Notes: generated by a model not told the origin, from the letters alone. A stretch of 64,000 nt of DNA from Epiperipatus broadwayi (GCA_028023455.1 JAQFVV010006199.1:4788972-4852971); one strand, 5' to 3'. Positions 1-14,787 are shown, counted from the stretch's first letter. Translations and numbers: made by a program.

Positions 1-585
1 AGTAAGAAATAAAAAACTTCAGAAAGTATTGGGATTTAAAAAATAAAACACATTACGACTTATTTAGATTAGCATAATATCCTTTGTCAGCAACTTTGAT
101 GTACGATTAATTTTATGCTATTTTCCAGAATAAAACCTGTTAATTAAATTTGTTAAAAAACTCAAAAGTTGTCTTAGATATATAACTATTAGCACTTTTA
201 AAAGATCACATTACATAAAATGAATATTTAATTTTTGTATGTTTTTTAAAATGAAAGTTTAATTTCCTAATTCAAAATGTCTATTATTCATGGGAAAATA
301 ATTGCTTTTTTTTTTGCAATTTGTACTTACACTACAATTTTTATATTTAATATCATTAGATATTATATCTTAGCTTTATAAACATTAATTTAGAATCTCT
401 TTCCCATTCAAAATGCATTATTTCACTGACGTTTTCAGATTATGAGATTTTAATATGCGTAGAATGTAAATTTACTACTGCAATATATATAGTGCTAAAA
501 ATGATAAAAACGTTTATTATATATACACACATATGTTGGGAGCTCAAAAAATTTGATACTTGTAATCAAAGTACAATAAATTGCT
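1..585. other. AT-rich DNA without a recognisable gene
   Basis: The stretch is AT-rich with short homopolymer runs. No convincing reading frame, splice-bounded exon or repeat family member was seen. It is probably intronic or intergenic. Confidence 0.6.
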
Positions 586-690
586 ATCAACACAGTTCTA
601 AAAAATGATGAAAATATGTGTAACAGATTGAGACCTGATCCAACTGATAGTTTGCTGGTTCAGCATAAAATGCCGTTTTTGGAATCATAT
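586..690 (-). repeat. Fragment of the tRNA-derived (SINE-like) family also seen at 49.4 kb
   Basis: On the minus strand this piece carries a segment around an ATGCTGAACCAGCAA-type motif followed by a CAGTTGGATCAG-type motif. It resembles the 3' half of the inverted pair at 49.36-49.98 kb (ATGCTAAACCAGCA, then CAGTTGGTCCAG). The similarity spans only about 50 bases and is interrupted, so this is a short decayed fragment. The family assignment rests on comparison within the window. Confidence 0.4.
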
Positions 691-760
691 ATCTTTTTAT
701 GCATTTGGCTATATATTTCACAATATTGTGATCAAATAGAAATTTGAAATATATATATAT

Positions 761-779
761 TGTAACCGGTTGGGTTACA
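761..779. repeat. Small hairpin beside a TA run
   Basis: TGTAACC and GGTTACA form a 7-bp inverted repeat around a 5-base loop, directly after an AT dinucleotide run. A similar TGTAACGA/TCGTTACA hairpin in the same AT-run setting lies at 62846-62871. Both could be ends of one mobile element type, since TGTAAC is a common LTR terminus, but no second end was found. Confidence 0.5.
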
Positions 780-974
780 TAGTACACCCATAATAATATA
801 GTGAGTGTGCATATATATATATGGAAAAAAAAGGAAAAGTAGAAATAAACACAGACTAAATTTTTGTAGATATTTTTTTATATTTCCTAAAATAAAATAA
901 TAAGTAAAGGATTAAATAATAACTCTGATTTAAAATAAAAATTGTTTTATAAATTAAACTTTTAAAAGGTCTGA

Positions 975-1190
<216 letters not shown>

Positions 1191-1259
1191 AAATGTAAAA
1201 ACACAATATTGTTTTCAAAATTTTTTAATTAATTAAAACTAGTATATGTTTTCAAAGGG

Positions 1260-1894
1260 ATTAGAGAGCTAAAAATAAAATTCTGTTTTTAATCAAGGTG
1301 TTGTTATAACACCTCAGATGATTTTATAAAAAGAGCTGATAAAAAATATCAGCCAGTCTGGAGAGTGATTTTAAAGAGAACAGTTTGGATGGCAGTTTTA
1401 TAAGAATTAGTAGAAGAGCTAGCTATAAAGTTGGCTCAAGTATTTTGTGAAGAGTTGGTAACTGTAGCAGAAAATAGCCATAGTAAAGCTAGCTGCAAAG
1501 ATGGCTAGTATAATTATCAAGAGAACTGCCATGAGGATTTAAGAATGCAAGGAAGTGGCTGCTCTACATTTCACTGGAGGAGTTTGAATTTACATGGAGG
1601 GAATGGGTCAAGATTCTTTGTAATTCATAGCCTTAAAAGTGTTCTGGAAAATAGCTTGCTGACCTGAAGCTTACAAAGTATAAGTGGAACTGACTACAGA
1701 AGGTAAAAAAAAAAGCCAACCATACATGAATTATGTACTTTTACCTGATAGTGACAACAAACTTGGATTATATCTTTATGATGGATCAAAAGAACCAGCT
1801 TGCACAAGAGAAACCATCGGTGGATGAAGAATTAATTATATGTATGCTATTTCAGCTATATGCAGAGAAGCACACATAAACGTAAATATAGCTG
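1260..1894 (+). other. Unassigned block with higher GC, exon-like, containing a 33-aa ORF
   Basis: Base composition here is clearly richer in G and C than the flanks. Near its 3' end a short frame opens at 1778 with two consecutive ATG codons and closes with TAA at 1877-1879, giving 33 residues beginning MMDQKNQLAQ and ending in YAEKHT. About 15 bases later comes GGTGAGTTG, a good match to a metazoan splice donor, near 1894. The block could be a 5' exon, a non-coding RNA exon or part of an unrecognised transposon. It contains loosely repeated AAAGTTGGCT/AAAGATGGCT words. No protein family was recognised. Confidence 0.25.
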
Positions 1895-2740
1895 GTGAGT
1901 TGTTTTAAAATAATTCATATAATAATAGACATGTATAGAACAATATTATTTTTAAGTCGGTTAAAATTCTATGTATTTTAAAAGAATATAAAGTGGTTTT
2001 GCTTGAATTATAATTAAGAGTCAAGAATAATTCATTGACCAACTGGTTTTAAAGGCAAAAGAGACGTTTTTGAGCAATAATCCTCTCGGACATTATTTAA
2101 AAAAAATTATATTAAGATAAAAGTAAAGAATCGATGATTCTATAATTTAATTTAAAAACGTTGATAATTAATCAACAAATACCTGTCAAAAATTGACTAT
2201 ACTTTTTTTTAAAGGAAAAAAAAAGGAACTTATAAATTGATAAATAATTTTAATTTATATCTATATTTTGTTTATACACATGTATAGGTAGGAAATTTAC
2301 GTGTTTTCCAATTGAATTAATTAGAAAAGAAGATAACATTATTGTAACAAGTTGATATAGATAGAAACCGGTGTGTGTGTATATATGCGCACACTCATAT
2401 ATGTAAAATTTTAATATTTTTATAATTAAATGTCAATTCATTTTTTTATTAATTGTATATTATAAATCGCGTGTCTGTGCGCATATATATGTAAACCATA
2501 ATAATAATTTGAATATATTTTATTATACTTTTTGTAAATTAATGTAACGATTTAAATATTGAATAGTAATTATGTAAATTGATGTAATAACTTGAATTTT
2601 GTTTTAATATTGTAAATTACAGTGTAATGACCTTTATTATTGAATCCTTTTCAAAATCAGAACCCTTATAAAACCTTAAATATCATTAATTTTTTTATTG
2701 TTATTAATAAACTTGTATTTAATTGTTAAAATTGTATTCC
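1895..2740. other. AT-rich DNA, no gene seen
   Basis: AT-rich with short CA/TA microsatellite-like stretches near 2380-2490. A TATAAAA word at about 2667 and an AATAAA at about 2707 lie close together, an arrangement found in LTR promoters, but no LTR termini or internal coding region accompany them. No gene is called. Confidence 0.5.
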
Positions 2741-3757
2741 ATCATCTGTTGTTCACATACAGTAATAGAACTTCATGTTCTCTGGGCTAGATTCATGCAC
2801 GGATAAATGGGGATGTGTTTAGTGCTTTGGGCAACCAGAGATGATCAATCATCATCCTGGTTGGTGCAAAAGAGGATACTCTTTAAAGCCCATGCACTAT
2901 ATTTTATTTTAGTTTAGTCTTTTTAAAAAAATTTGTTTATAGTTGGCCAGTACAAGTGGCCAGAGCATTGATGATGATCAGCATGTTTTAAATGTCCCAG
3001 CATTATTGATTTGATTTCTGATTATTGTGTATTTTAATGGATGGGCACTAAGCTGGTGCATCCAAGTTATGTTTAAATAATTGCTCATGGTAGCAAAGGC
3101 TCAATAGTTAGCCTGGTCTAAAGAAGACCCATTTCCAATCCAGTCACAAAGTTGATGGTTGATTCATATTTTTGTTGTTCAAATCCAGCCATAAGATGGA
3201 CTGTTGATTTACTGTACTGATGTATTATATTGTGGATCATTCATGAAGAATGATTATTTCTCTTGAATATTTACTTATACTGATATTTACTTTATAATGC
3301 TGGTTGATAATAATTATGCTTTAGTTGCTCTTCTGAGTTAGCTTCTGATCACCAATGCTCTCACAGATTTTGATATCATGTTCCTCTTAAATATTTTTAC
3401 TTAAATATACTTTTTGTAAATACTTCATTTTAAATGGACTGGAAGTGATGATGAGTTTCCATCACCCAGTTCAATAATATTTGCCTTCAACCACCCATTC
3501 CCCATCCCGTTACAATATATTAAAAATATATCTAAAAAGAAATCTATATGACTTAAAATTACAAATGAGTCATCTATGTCCTACTCACTTTGAAAAAAAA
3601 GTGAAGTCAGGATTTTAAAAATGCATCCAGAGTGAGAGAGGTTGGTCTGACTTCTAGCTGAGGATGGTTGTATTATGATTGAGCTAATGTGAAAGATGCA
3701 CTGAGATAATAATAAAATTTGAGAATATATATATAATTTTCATAGACTACGGTTGTA
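2741..3757. other. Unassigned moderate-GC repeat-like DNA
   Basis: This block is less AT-rich and holds local dyads, for example GCAACCAGAGATGAT near 2830 opposed by ATCATCCTGGTTGGTGC about 20 bases later. No long open frame exists and no family was recognised. It may be non-coding parts of an old mobile element. Confidence 0.3.
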
Positions 3758-4378
3758 AATATTCTTAATCAGAAGGTAATCGGCTTTTGACATGTGCTAA
3801 TAAATGTATTAATAACTCTTCAATGTTATAATGAGTGTACAGGACAGTTTCAAGTCCAAACAAAAGATAGAGACAATTAAAAAATAAGAATGACCATCAT
3901 ATCTTTGTCCCTAAATGCTATTGTGTAGGCCCATCTAAAGCATTTCAGAATGAGAGCATGAAGATTTAATCTTACTTTATGTCCATTATATTATCAATTT
4001 ATAGTTAAATCCAGTGAAATTTTTCAAATTTATGATTAGTAAATATTAGATGATGTTCGCATCAATTTAACAACAATATAATTTAGAAGCATATCATCTA
4101 ACATTATCTAATATTTACTAGTCATAAATATATTTCTTTCTGGGTTTAACTATAAATTAATAATGTAGTCAATGTATTCTAATTACAAAATGCTTTAAAT
4201 TCTCCCCTATAATTGTATTTAGATACAAAAATAAGATGGTTATTCTTATCTTTTAAAAGTCTTCATCTTGTGTTTGGGTTTGAGAGTGTCCTACATACTC
4301 ACTATAACATTGGTGAGTTAGTAACATGATTAAACAGCTCATGCTGAAGGCTGATTATCTTCTGATTAAAAATTATTA
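3758..4378. repeat. 620-bp inverted repeat (foldback element)
   Basis: The left arm (about 3758-4056) is the diverged reverse complement of the right arm (about 4093-4378), with a spacer of about 36 bp. Matching words run along the whole length: TTAATCAGAAG at the outer ends, AATGTTATA/TATAACATT, AGATAAGAATAACC, and TTAGTAAATATTAGATGATG near the centre. Pairing is imperfect with small indels. No coding potential was seen. It is either a foldback transposon or two copies of one repeat inserted head to head. Confidence 0.75.
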
Positions 4379-7060
<2,682 letters not shown>

Positions 7061-7061
7061 T

Positions 7062-7406
7062 TATTTTTCTTGTAATATTTAACATTTTTCTAATCAAACT
7101 TTATACTATGATAAAGTAATGTAAAATCTTATTTATGAATGTAAAAAATTACGATAGATATAATTATTTACTTCAAAATATGAAATCATACTCCATTTCA
7201 TTTTCAGTTTTGAATTTGTTATTTAAAAAGCCTATTTACAATCAGAAGTGATAATTGTTTTCTTATTACTGAACATTTCTCCAAATGTATTTTTCTTGTA
7301 ATATTTAAAATTTTTCAAATCAAACTTTATATTTTGATAAAGTAATGTAAATTTTTATTTATGAATGTAAAAAATTACAATAAATATAATTATTTACATC
7401 AAAATC
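7062..7406 (+). repeat. Direct repeat pair of about 120 bp
   Basis: The segment at 7062-7180 recurs at 7288-7406, about 226 bp downstream in the same orientation. Shared words include TTTTTCTTGTAATATTTAA, AATCAAACTTTATA, GATAAAGTAATGTAAA and TTTATGAATGTAAAAAATTA. The copies differ by scattered substitutions and small indels. The intervening 107 bp are not repeated. No coding capacity was seen. Confidence 0.75.
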
Positions 7407-9683
7407 AATTATGACCATGAACAACATCTTAGTTTTGTTTCTGAATTTGTCATTTAGAAATGCCTACAAGACAATTTCCAGATTTGGCAGGCATCCAATC
7501 AGAGAAAAGAGACTGGTCTACTCATCGATAGCCAGCAAAGAAAGTTGATTTTTTTTTAAAAATATAATGCTATATGCAGATGTTTTTAGAACTACAATTT
7601 TAAATTTTAAATTTCCTATAATTTAAGCCTAAAATAAAGAAATTGTGACCAAAATTGACCAAGAGATGGCATATGTTATGTCCAAAAACCGTAACTAACA
7701 TTTTTATACAGCAATGAGATCTAAACGAAATAAACAATTTAAGGGAGAAGAGGCTAATGATAAACAAGACATCATCTGAGAAGACAAATTAAACAAGATA
7801 GAAGACAAACGACTGTAAGAGCTTTATATTGTATTTTCGTTGCTGATTTTTGAAAGATCATTTTTTAAAATCCGACATCTATGTATATATATATTACTTT
7901 ATTTAACTAGTTTGCTGTCCTGATTACATTATTAAATACTGTGATATTTAATAATCTTTTATCTTAATTTGTACTTGATCAAATCTAAAATCGAAACAGG
8001 AAATAATCAGAATTATTAGAACCTTTTTTTTTCATATAATTTTTCTTATCTATTTAATTAATAAAATTAGTGGTGTCCTGGGTATTTTTTTATCTTAAAA
8101 AAGAAATTTATTACTTTCTTTAATTTTTTTTTTATTGTTTAATCCACTCAAAATAAATTTATTTTGCTTGTAAAAACAGAAATTGAATTTCTCTCTTTTT
8201 TCCTATTTTTTTTTTTAATATATATTTGTTTATAGATATACATATTTATATCGACAGAGAGAGAAATGTGAGAGGGAACAAAGCCACATTAACGACAAAT
8301 GTTGTTATTTTCATATTTATATTTTTCATTTAAAGGTGACTAAGAGCTCATAAGCTGATTACTTAATACAATTAACTTTTCGACATACACATTTTTGTAC
8401 TTAATAAAAGAAAAACGGTAACTTACCTATCAAAGAATTAATTAACGTAACAATGAACAGGATAAATACTTTGTAAAAAACAGCTGAGAGGTAAACATTA
8501 TCTTAATTTCTCAAAGCAATTATAAAATCGTTGTTACATGAAGTTATTTAAAATAAAACAAGCAATAGAAGACAATAGATGATAGAAGATTCTCTTATGA
8601 AGTTTCGATCATTCTTTAGAATAATTCTCAACTTATTAACTCTTTTCAGCAAAATATTAATAATATAAATTAATTAATACTGCCAGAATCATAATTTTAT
8701 TCAGCACTATGATTATGACAGTGTTTTTTTGAAAGTTAGTTCAGTGATATTAATTAGTTTATTTTATTAATTGGCTATCTTTTCAACCAAACTCGAAGTC
8801 ATCGATTGTTTAAGAATTACATTCTTTAATTTAAAAAAAAAACAACTAAAGGTGGTAATGATGGTGATATTTTCCCCAAGTTTTCTTTTATGTGGGAAAA
8901 TACATTTTAAAGAAATTCACACACACGCGCACACACACATATATAATATTTAAATACAAGTATTTTTTTCGGATGTATGAGGTCACGTGTATTGGTTGTA
9001 TAAGCTGGAGAAGATAACTAAAGGGAACTTGAAAGTCTTCGTTCTAATTATATATATATGGTAAAGTTAACAAAATTTAAGATAGTAGTAAATTTACATT
9101 CACTATTAAATGTTCCCCACAAATTAATAGTTATCCACGAACATATATTGAATAATATTTTACAAATAAAACCTTTTATTTTTTCTTTAATATTCTAAAA
9201 TATTTAACTGACATTTTATAAAACAATTCAAACATGCAAAAATAGTACAATTATAATTCTATATTTTACTTACTTTTAAATATGTAAAATATATTTATAT
9301 AGTATAAAAATGCTTTTAAGTTCATATGTATTTTTCCTACTTCAGTTTAATGCCTATGTAAATTCAGGAGCTAAAGGTCTCTGAATTGCAATTCAATATA
9401 ATAATTATTGTATTCAATCTCATATGACCCTTTGATAGAATAATTACATGAGTTTTTTTTGTGTGTGTGTGTGTTTGCATATTCATTAAATATTGTCGTT
9501 TGATATAAGTCTTGACAGAAAAATAGGACATTTAAAAATAAAACTTTATATATTATAAATATGCAACGGTTACTACAATGATATACGTATATAATTATAA
9601 GTGTATGTGTAATGTGTGTATTAATGTGTATAAACTATATTATTTTAAAATATTATTTGAATATTTTTTCTTATATTTTTTAG
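7407..9683. other. AT-rich DNA upstream of the 9.7-kb exon, probably intron
   Basis: No convincing exon was found. A 21-codon frame (7714-7779, starting MRSKRNKQFKGEE) is charged and lacks neighbouring splice sites, so it is noted but not called a gene. Short CA/GT microsatellites lie near 8916-8940 and 9458-9473. The block ends in a pyrimidine-rich tract and TAG at 9681-9683, a plausible 3' splice site. Confidence 0.45.
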
Positions 9684-9992
9684 AAGCCGATATTTAAAGT
9701 GTTACCAAAAGAAACCGAAATTAATCCTTCAAATGGAAATTTTAATGATGTCAGCGACGACTCAATATTAACTAAAACAAATTCCGACGACGAAGTGTCT
9801 AATGTGATTGAAATTTATCCTCAAATGTTTCCTTTAACTTCAGAAGAATTCTTTTATGACATTAATAAAAAATCTGGAATCCATTTCAGTAAAGGCTATC
9901 CTAGTGAGACTTATGAGTCAAAATTTAATAAACTTTCAAATGTTCCTAATGATTATCCAGGAAATTTTCCATTTCTAATTGGAGCTCCCTAA
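9684..9992 (+). CDS. 3'-terminal coding exon of an unrecognised gene
   Basis: The frame is closed upstream by an in-frame TAG that is itself the end of a polypyrimidine-TAG splice acceptor (9661-9683). Translation is therefore read from 9684 as a spliced-in exon beginning KPIFKVLPKETE. It gives 102 residues and stops at TAA 9990-9992, ending FPFLIGAP. The segment is rich in Asn, Ser, Asp and Glu with an acidic middle (DSILTKTNSDDE), then an aromatic-rich part (YPQMFPLTSEEFFYDI). It looks like a disordered C-terminal tail with no catalytic motif or membrane segment. Overlapping AATAAA signals lie at 10063-10072. No upstream exon was identified, and the family was not recognised. A GTG at 9699 is an internal codon, not a start. 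Confidence 0.6.
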   Translation, partial: KPIFKVLPKETEINPSNGNFNDVSDDSILTKTNSDDEVSNVIEIYPQMFPLTSEEFFYDINKKSGIHFSKGYPSETYESKFNKLSNVPNDYPGNFPFLIGAP

Positions 9993-10085
9993 TTCTTTAA
10001 ACTGAGATTGAATTTGGGTGTAAATTTTTTAACAATGTAAAATTTACTATAACTACTTGGATAATAAATAAATATTACTATCAAA
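9993..10085 (+). promoter_or_regulatory. Probable 3' UTR with poly(A) signal
   Basis: Two overlapping AATAAA hexamers at 10063-10068 and 10067-10072 lie about 70 bp after the stop codon of the 9.7-kb exon. This supports that exon being the last one of its gene. The exact cleavage site cannot be read from the sequence. Confidence 0.5.
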
Positions 10086-10207
10086 TTAATGGATTTTTAT
10101 TATTTATAGCTATATCATACATATTTCTTAAATTCCCTTACTCTTTGTATCTTATTTTACACATGAGCATACACACCCATATATACATATAATATGTAAA
10201 GAATATA

Positions 10208-11072
10208 CACCTGGGTCTCTTTTTACACAGACTTATTTAACACGATTTTGAAGTTACGCGATTCGTGTTTCACCGGAAGTCGATTTCCGATAATGCTCTA
10301 TTACTTTAAATAATAAATTTTATGCACTTATTTTATATTGAAAGTAATAGCACATTATTGGAATTCAACTTTCATCTTAGTAATTTCAATATTTTAAGTG
10401 CTTTATAATAGTAAGATTTTATGCAATAATAAAATTAAAATCATGATTTTTACATTTTATGTATACACATATTAAATTTTACAAGATTATAATGTAAATT
10501 TGTTCAAACGTTGTGCGTGTTAATTTTGCATTTTAAATCACATTCTGTTTTTGCTTTCTAAAAAAGAATGTAATCAATTATTATTTTCTTATTAATGACA
10601 CTAATCATTAACATGCTCTTAAATTCCAACGAGAGCTAAATGGTTGTATGTCTGGATATCGCAAGCTTTGTAAACAATTAATAAAATCATCGTCTCAAAG
10701 ATTAATTATATTGTTGCCAGAAAATCATAATAATTAAAACATGTATAAAAAAATGTAAATTACTGTAATGTAAATTATGCATAAAAATATATTATTTTGA
10801 ATAAAATTAAATATTATAGTTAAAAAAAGTTTGTCTTGTATCAATTTTTTTCAAATTTGAAATTTTTTATTAGTCATATTTTATGTCCTCATTTTTTTTT
10901 TTTGTGCGAATTTTAAAGTAATTTTACATTGGTGCTTTGCTTTTACGCGAATTTTGAAAAATCACAGACCACATCCCCTCTTTTTCAATGTAAGTTATGT
11001 CTATTTTTGTGCGATTTCATTTGCGCGGGTTTTCTGAGGAACCTATCTATCGTGTAAAACGAGACCCAGGTG
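10208..11072. mobile_element. Non-autonomous DNA transposon with TIRs and TA target duplication (Tigger/pogo-like)
   Basis: The left end CACCTGGGTCTC at 10208 is the exact reverse complement of GAGACCCAGGTG ending at 11072. The match continues imperfectly through a TTTTACAC stretch. Both ends are flanked by TA (10206-10207 and 11073-11074), the duplication made by Tc1/mariner-superfamily transposases. The interior contains TTTTACGCGAATTTTGAAA-type sequence, which recalls the ends of Tigger/pogo elements; that subfamily link is inference. No transposase frame is present, so at 865 bp it is a MITE-like internal deletion derivative. Confidence 0.7.
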
Positions 11073-11074
11073 TA

Positions 11075-11890
11075 ATTCGATTTTTATGACATTAAAATTT
11101 ACACATTGAAAGTATTTAATGAGATACTTTATTTTGATTTTGATTTCAGCTATGTTATTATTAAGCACACAACCAATTAAAAATTTCAATGGCAATCTGA
11201 TCACATGTTATGCAATAACAGTACTTCAATTTATAGAAGAATTCTGGATGAAGCACATTTAATTTGCCACCCCAGGTTTTAATAGGTTATATACTTAATT
11301 ACATCTTAGCAGAACTCAAAATAATGGATGTAATATATACATATATATATATATATATATTAATATTAAATACAGCTTAATGTTATATTAGTAATTATAA
11401 ATAAATAGATATTCATATAACATTACAATAATGGCCAAAAACAAAATTCCATTAAAATTTTTCCACAACCTTGGTTTCATCTATTAATAATATAGACCTT
11501 ATCAAATCCATATTCAACTAAACATACATACATATATAAACAAAATATCCTTCCCATCATTCACTTAAAAAAACAACTTTTTTAACCTCAAAGGATGTTT
11601 TTATGAGAGTGATGGCACAGGATTCAAGAAAGTTTATCATCAAAGTCATTTTTCATAAAAGATAACCTCTGCATTGTCAAATAATATTTTATGACCTGTA
11701 TACAGTTTATGAATTCTCAGACTGGCTTACAGTAGCCATTGTGAATATTTTCTATTCACAAGTTCTGCCTATCACAGTCCTTTTTACACGTTGGAGGTCA
11801 GATATTTAAGAGAATTATAGCTAAAATTACAGGTAAGTACCATATTTATTATTATAAGCTAATTTTGCTCAAAAATCTTATAAAACATCC
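11075..11890. other. AT-rich DNA and possible LINE 5' region
   Basis: A short (TA)n run lies near 11336-11361. From about 11580 the sequence becomes less AT-rich and leads directly into the decayed ORF1 at 11.9 kb, so it may be the LINE's 5' untranslated region. No start of the element could be fixed. Confidence 0.35.
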
Positions 11891-11909
11891 ATTCTAACAA
11901 ACATGTCTA

Positions 11910-14084
11910 ATGGCTGACAGCAAAGAAGCTTCGAACATGCCAAGAAGCTCTGAAAGTTGCTTAAATCCTAATGAATATTTAAATGATGACTTTATCATGG
12001 TCAATAGAACAATAAGAAAATGTAGAGCTATTAGAAAATCTACTTCCATGAGTAATACTAAAGAAAAACTGCTTATGAAATTGATTCCTACCAAATCTTA
12101 AAAAAAAAAAATAAAATACTCGTGAAAGAGAAAATTTGTAACATAGATTTAAAGACACCCGGAAACAAAGTTAAACCTAGTTCCCAAGCCAATTTTAATT
12201 CAAACACAGTTAAAAATGACCAAATTCTAAAAACTATTCAAACACAGTTAAAAATGACCAAATTCTAAAAACTATGGAAAAACTAAATCAATTACCTTTG
12301 CAACAAATAAGTTCTATTGCAAAGTCTAATCAAACACTAAGCTTAAGCTACGATCAGCTTCAACCGGAAGTGCCAAAATGCAGCAAAACTTTTCAGCCAC
12401 CCAAAATTAATCTAACACATAATTCAAATTCAAAGTTAAATATAAACAATATAGATTTGAACTCAAGCTACAACTCAGTGGATAAATCAGATTTTTTAGA
12501 TGTTCCAATAGAAAGTAATAAAGAAAAAAACCAATGAAACAGCAAACAAAATTTAAAAAAAAAAAAAAAAATTCTAACAGAGATTCTCTGTTATCAGAAA
12601 ATGACATTCCAATGCTAAAGAGTCATAAAAATTGTGCTTTGGACACATCTAAAATTGATAATTCAATAGATTATTCCTCCAAGAACATGACTGCATTTTC
12701 CAAGTCTGATTACAAGCAACAGCAAGAAAATTTATACCGTTAATTCAATTTTTTTTGTCTATGAAAGAAAAACCTGTTTTCAACATAAATACGTGACACA
12801 CATAAGAATTTACTCCGAATGTTCCCAACCCCAAAACTAAAGTTTCAGATGTCATTAAAAAGCCCATAATGATGCATAACTCACCAACAAGAACTACAAC
12901 AACATCTTCAATCGATATGGCCAAAAATGTAAACCTTAAGCCTTCAGACCTTCATTCCAACAAACTCTGACTATTCTCCCAGCTTACAAATTAATAATAC
13001 TGACCACATCTCACAAAATAATCTATCATATTCTCGAATCTATACTAGAATGAATTTACAATCTGATTTAGGATCTGATTTTTCTTCCCTAAGTCTCACA
13101 CCCAAATCAAAACCACCAAACTATTTCAATAAAAATAAATTCACAGGACCTAAACCACTTACTACAAACAATTACAATGACTTCCCTTCACTATATGTTG
13201 CTCCCAATAGTAATACCTATCAATCGTCTTCTAAACCATTATCCCATGCTGAAAAGGCAGCTATGATTTCTAACACAAACATTCAGTCTAAATCATTTAT
13301 TGCTCAGAATCTACATCACACTCCTAAACTAGACCCCTACCATAAGGCCATACAAATTATTGATGAAGAAACACACTTACTGAACAGGATACTTCAGAAA
13401 TAACACCAATCAGAGTGGCTCAAAATTTTCATTGTGATCCTACCATTCATGCTTTTATCAATGAACAATTCAATAGATCTATCCCTGCTCTCCTCCATAA
13501 AACCTTTCAAAATTTACAAGAATGAAAATGCAGTCATTCTCTCAACTACTGATAATGATTTTAGTTTGTTTAATTTTCCTGTCAAATCACTGTATGCCTT
13601 ATTCAAAGATCACAATCTATGAGGATCATTAAAGATCTTATTCCATCCAAATAAACAATATCTCATTATGCAATTCCATAATGTTGCAAAAGAAGCCTTC
13701 AGAAACAACTTAAAATCACTTGCTAATCATTATGTACTATATTTGGATGGAACAGTGCAGAACTGTGGAGTTAGATTTTGATAGAACTGACCTACAAATT
13801 ATTCTGGGTCAATATGGAAAAATCATCTCCTTTGACTACAAACTCATACCTCATGCTCAACCCATGTGCTCACCAATGTGGCATTATGCAAAATTTGTCC
13901 TCAATAAGGGCATTTTTCCCTTGTCTATTCCAGGATTGGGTATCAGAAATGTCCCCTTATAATCATCCTTCATGATGTCTCTCCTCAATGTTTTAATTGC
14001 TGACAAAGAGGGCATATCATGAAGGAATGCCAAGACCACATATGCATCCGATGTGGAGAAGTATGCCATAAATATCATAAATGT
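11910..14084 (+). pseudogene. LINE ORF1 remnant with zinc knuckles
   Basis: Coding segments can be followed through several frames: 11910-12101 (starts MADSKEASNMPRSS), 12274-12537, 12534-12743, 13050-13403, 13434-13622 and 13720-13962. The N-terminal two thirds is Ser/Asn/Lys-rich and probably disordered. The last part before the knuckles, including RTVELDFDRTDLQIIL and GKIISFDYKL, resembles the RRM-like fold found in LINE gag proteins. Two CCHC knuckles follow at 13989-14084: CFNC...GHIMKEC with an internal TGA, then CIRCGEVCHKYHKC. Frameshifts fall at A-runs (12101-12112 and about 12555-12570) and at a 38-bp duplication. The protein would bind the element's RNA. Confidence 0.65.
12201..12276 (+). 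repeat. 38-bp tandem duplication inside LINE ORF1
   Basis: A unit beginning CAAACACAGTTAAAAATGAC is present twice, starting at 12201 and 12239, with no differences seen. Because 38 is not a multiple of three, the duplication shifts the frame of ORF1. Confidence 0.9.
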
Positions 14085-14787
14085 GCATATAAAAACAGAC
14101 TGCCCTCATCCCAATCTCATTCTAACAGGCCCACTTCTAATTACAATTTATAATAAAATTGATAATCATCAAGATCTTGGGCCTAAATCACCTTTTTCCT
14201 ACCCAGCTACAATTCCTGGCCCAAGTGCTCAACAATTTTGCCGATGACTTATCTACTAGGCATATCAAGATAACTGTTGATGACCAATCTGCAGATGTCT
14301 CTTCTCTGGATGAGGAGGATGGCCTGTCTATGGCCTCTGTCACTGATCCAGAGATTGACTTATGTTGTCCCTCCCTGATGTAAGAGAAAAACTGTAATCT
14401 TAAATCTCAGTCTAATCCAGCTGAATATCATTCCAGTGCTGACAGTCTTGCCTCTCTTGGGGGCTTGATCTTACTGACAAGTCAGCTGCCTCCCCCAGCC
14501 CTAGTAATAAAAAATAGATACACTTCTCTGTGATACCTGAAGCCTCTCAGAATCCTCATCAAATAGACCCAAATTCTGAACCCATTCCTACTGTTTCTCC
14601 CTCATAGAATTCTGAACACCTTCCACTGCCAAATAATATTGGCTCTTCCTTCTTACTTGCCGAGGATATTTCTGAGCCTGTTACTGAACATGAAGCTGCT
14701 TTTCCTCCAGTCATTGATCCTCATCCTTCTGACTCCTCTTCTAAGCACATCATATCTTTGAATCACAATACTAAAAATACATCTACT

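Noticed and set aside
2660-2720. LTR promoter and poly(A) signal pair
   Set aside because: A TATAAAA and an AATAAA are close together, but there are no matching LTR ends, primer-binding site or gag/pol trace.
7714-7779. 21-codon basic ORF (MRSKRNKQFKGEE...)
   Set aside because: Too short, with no splice or conservation evidence.
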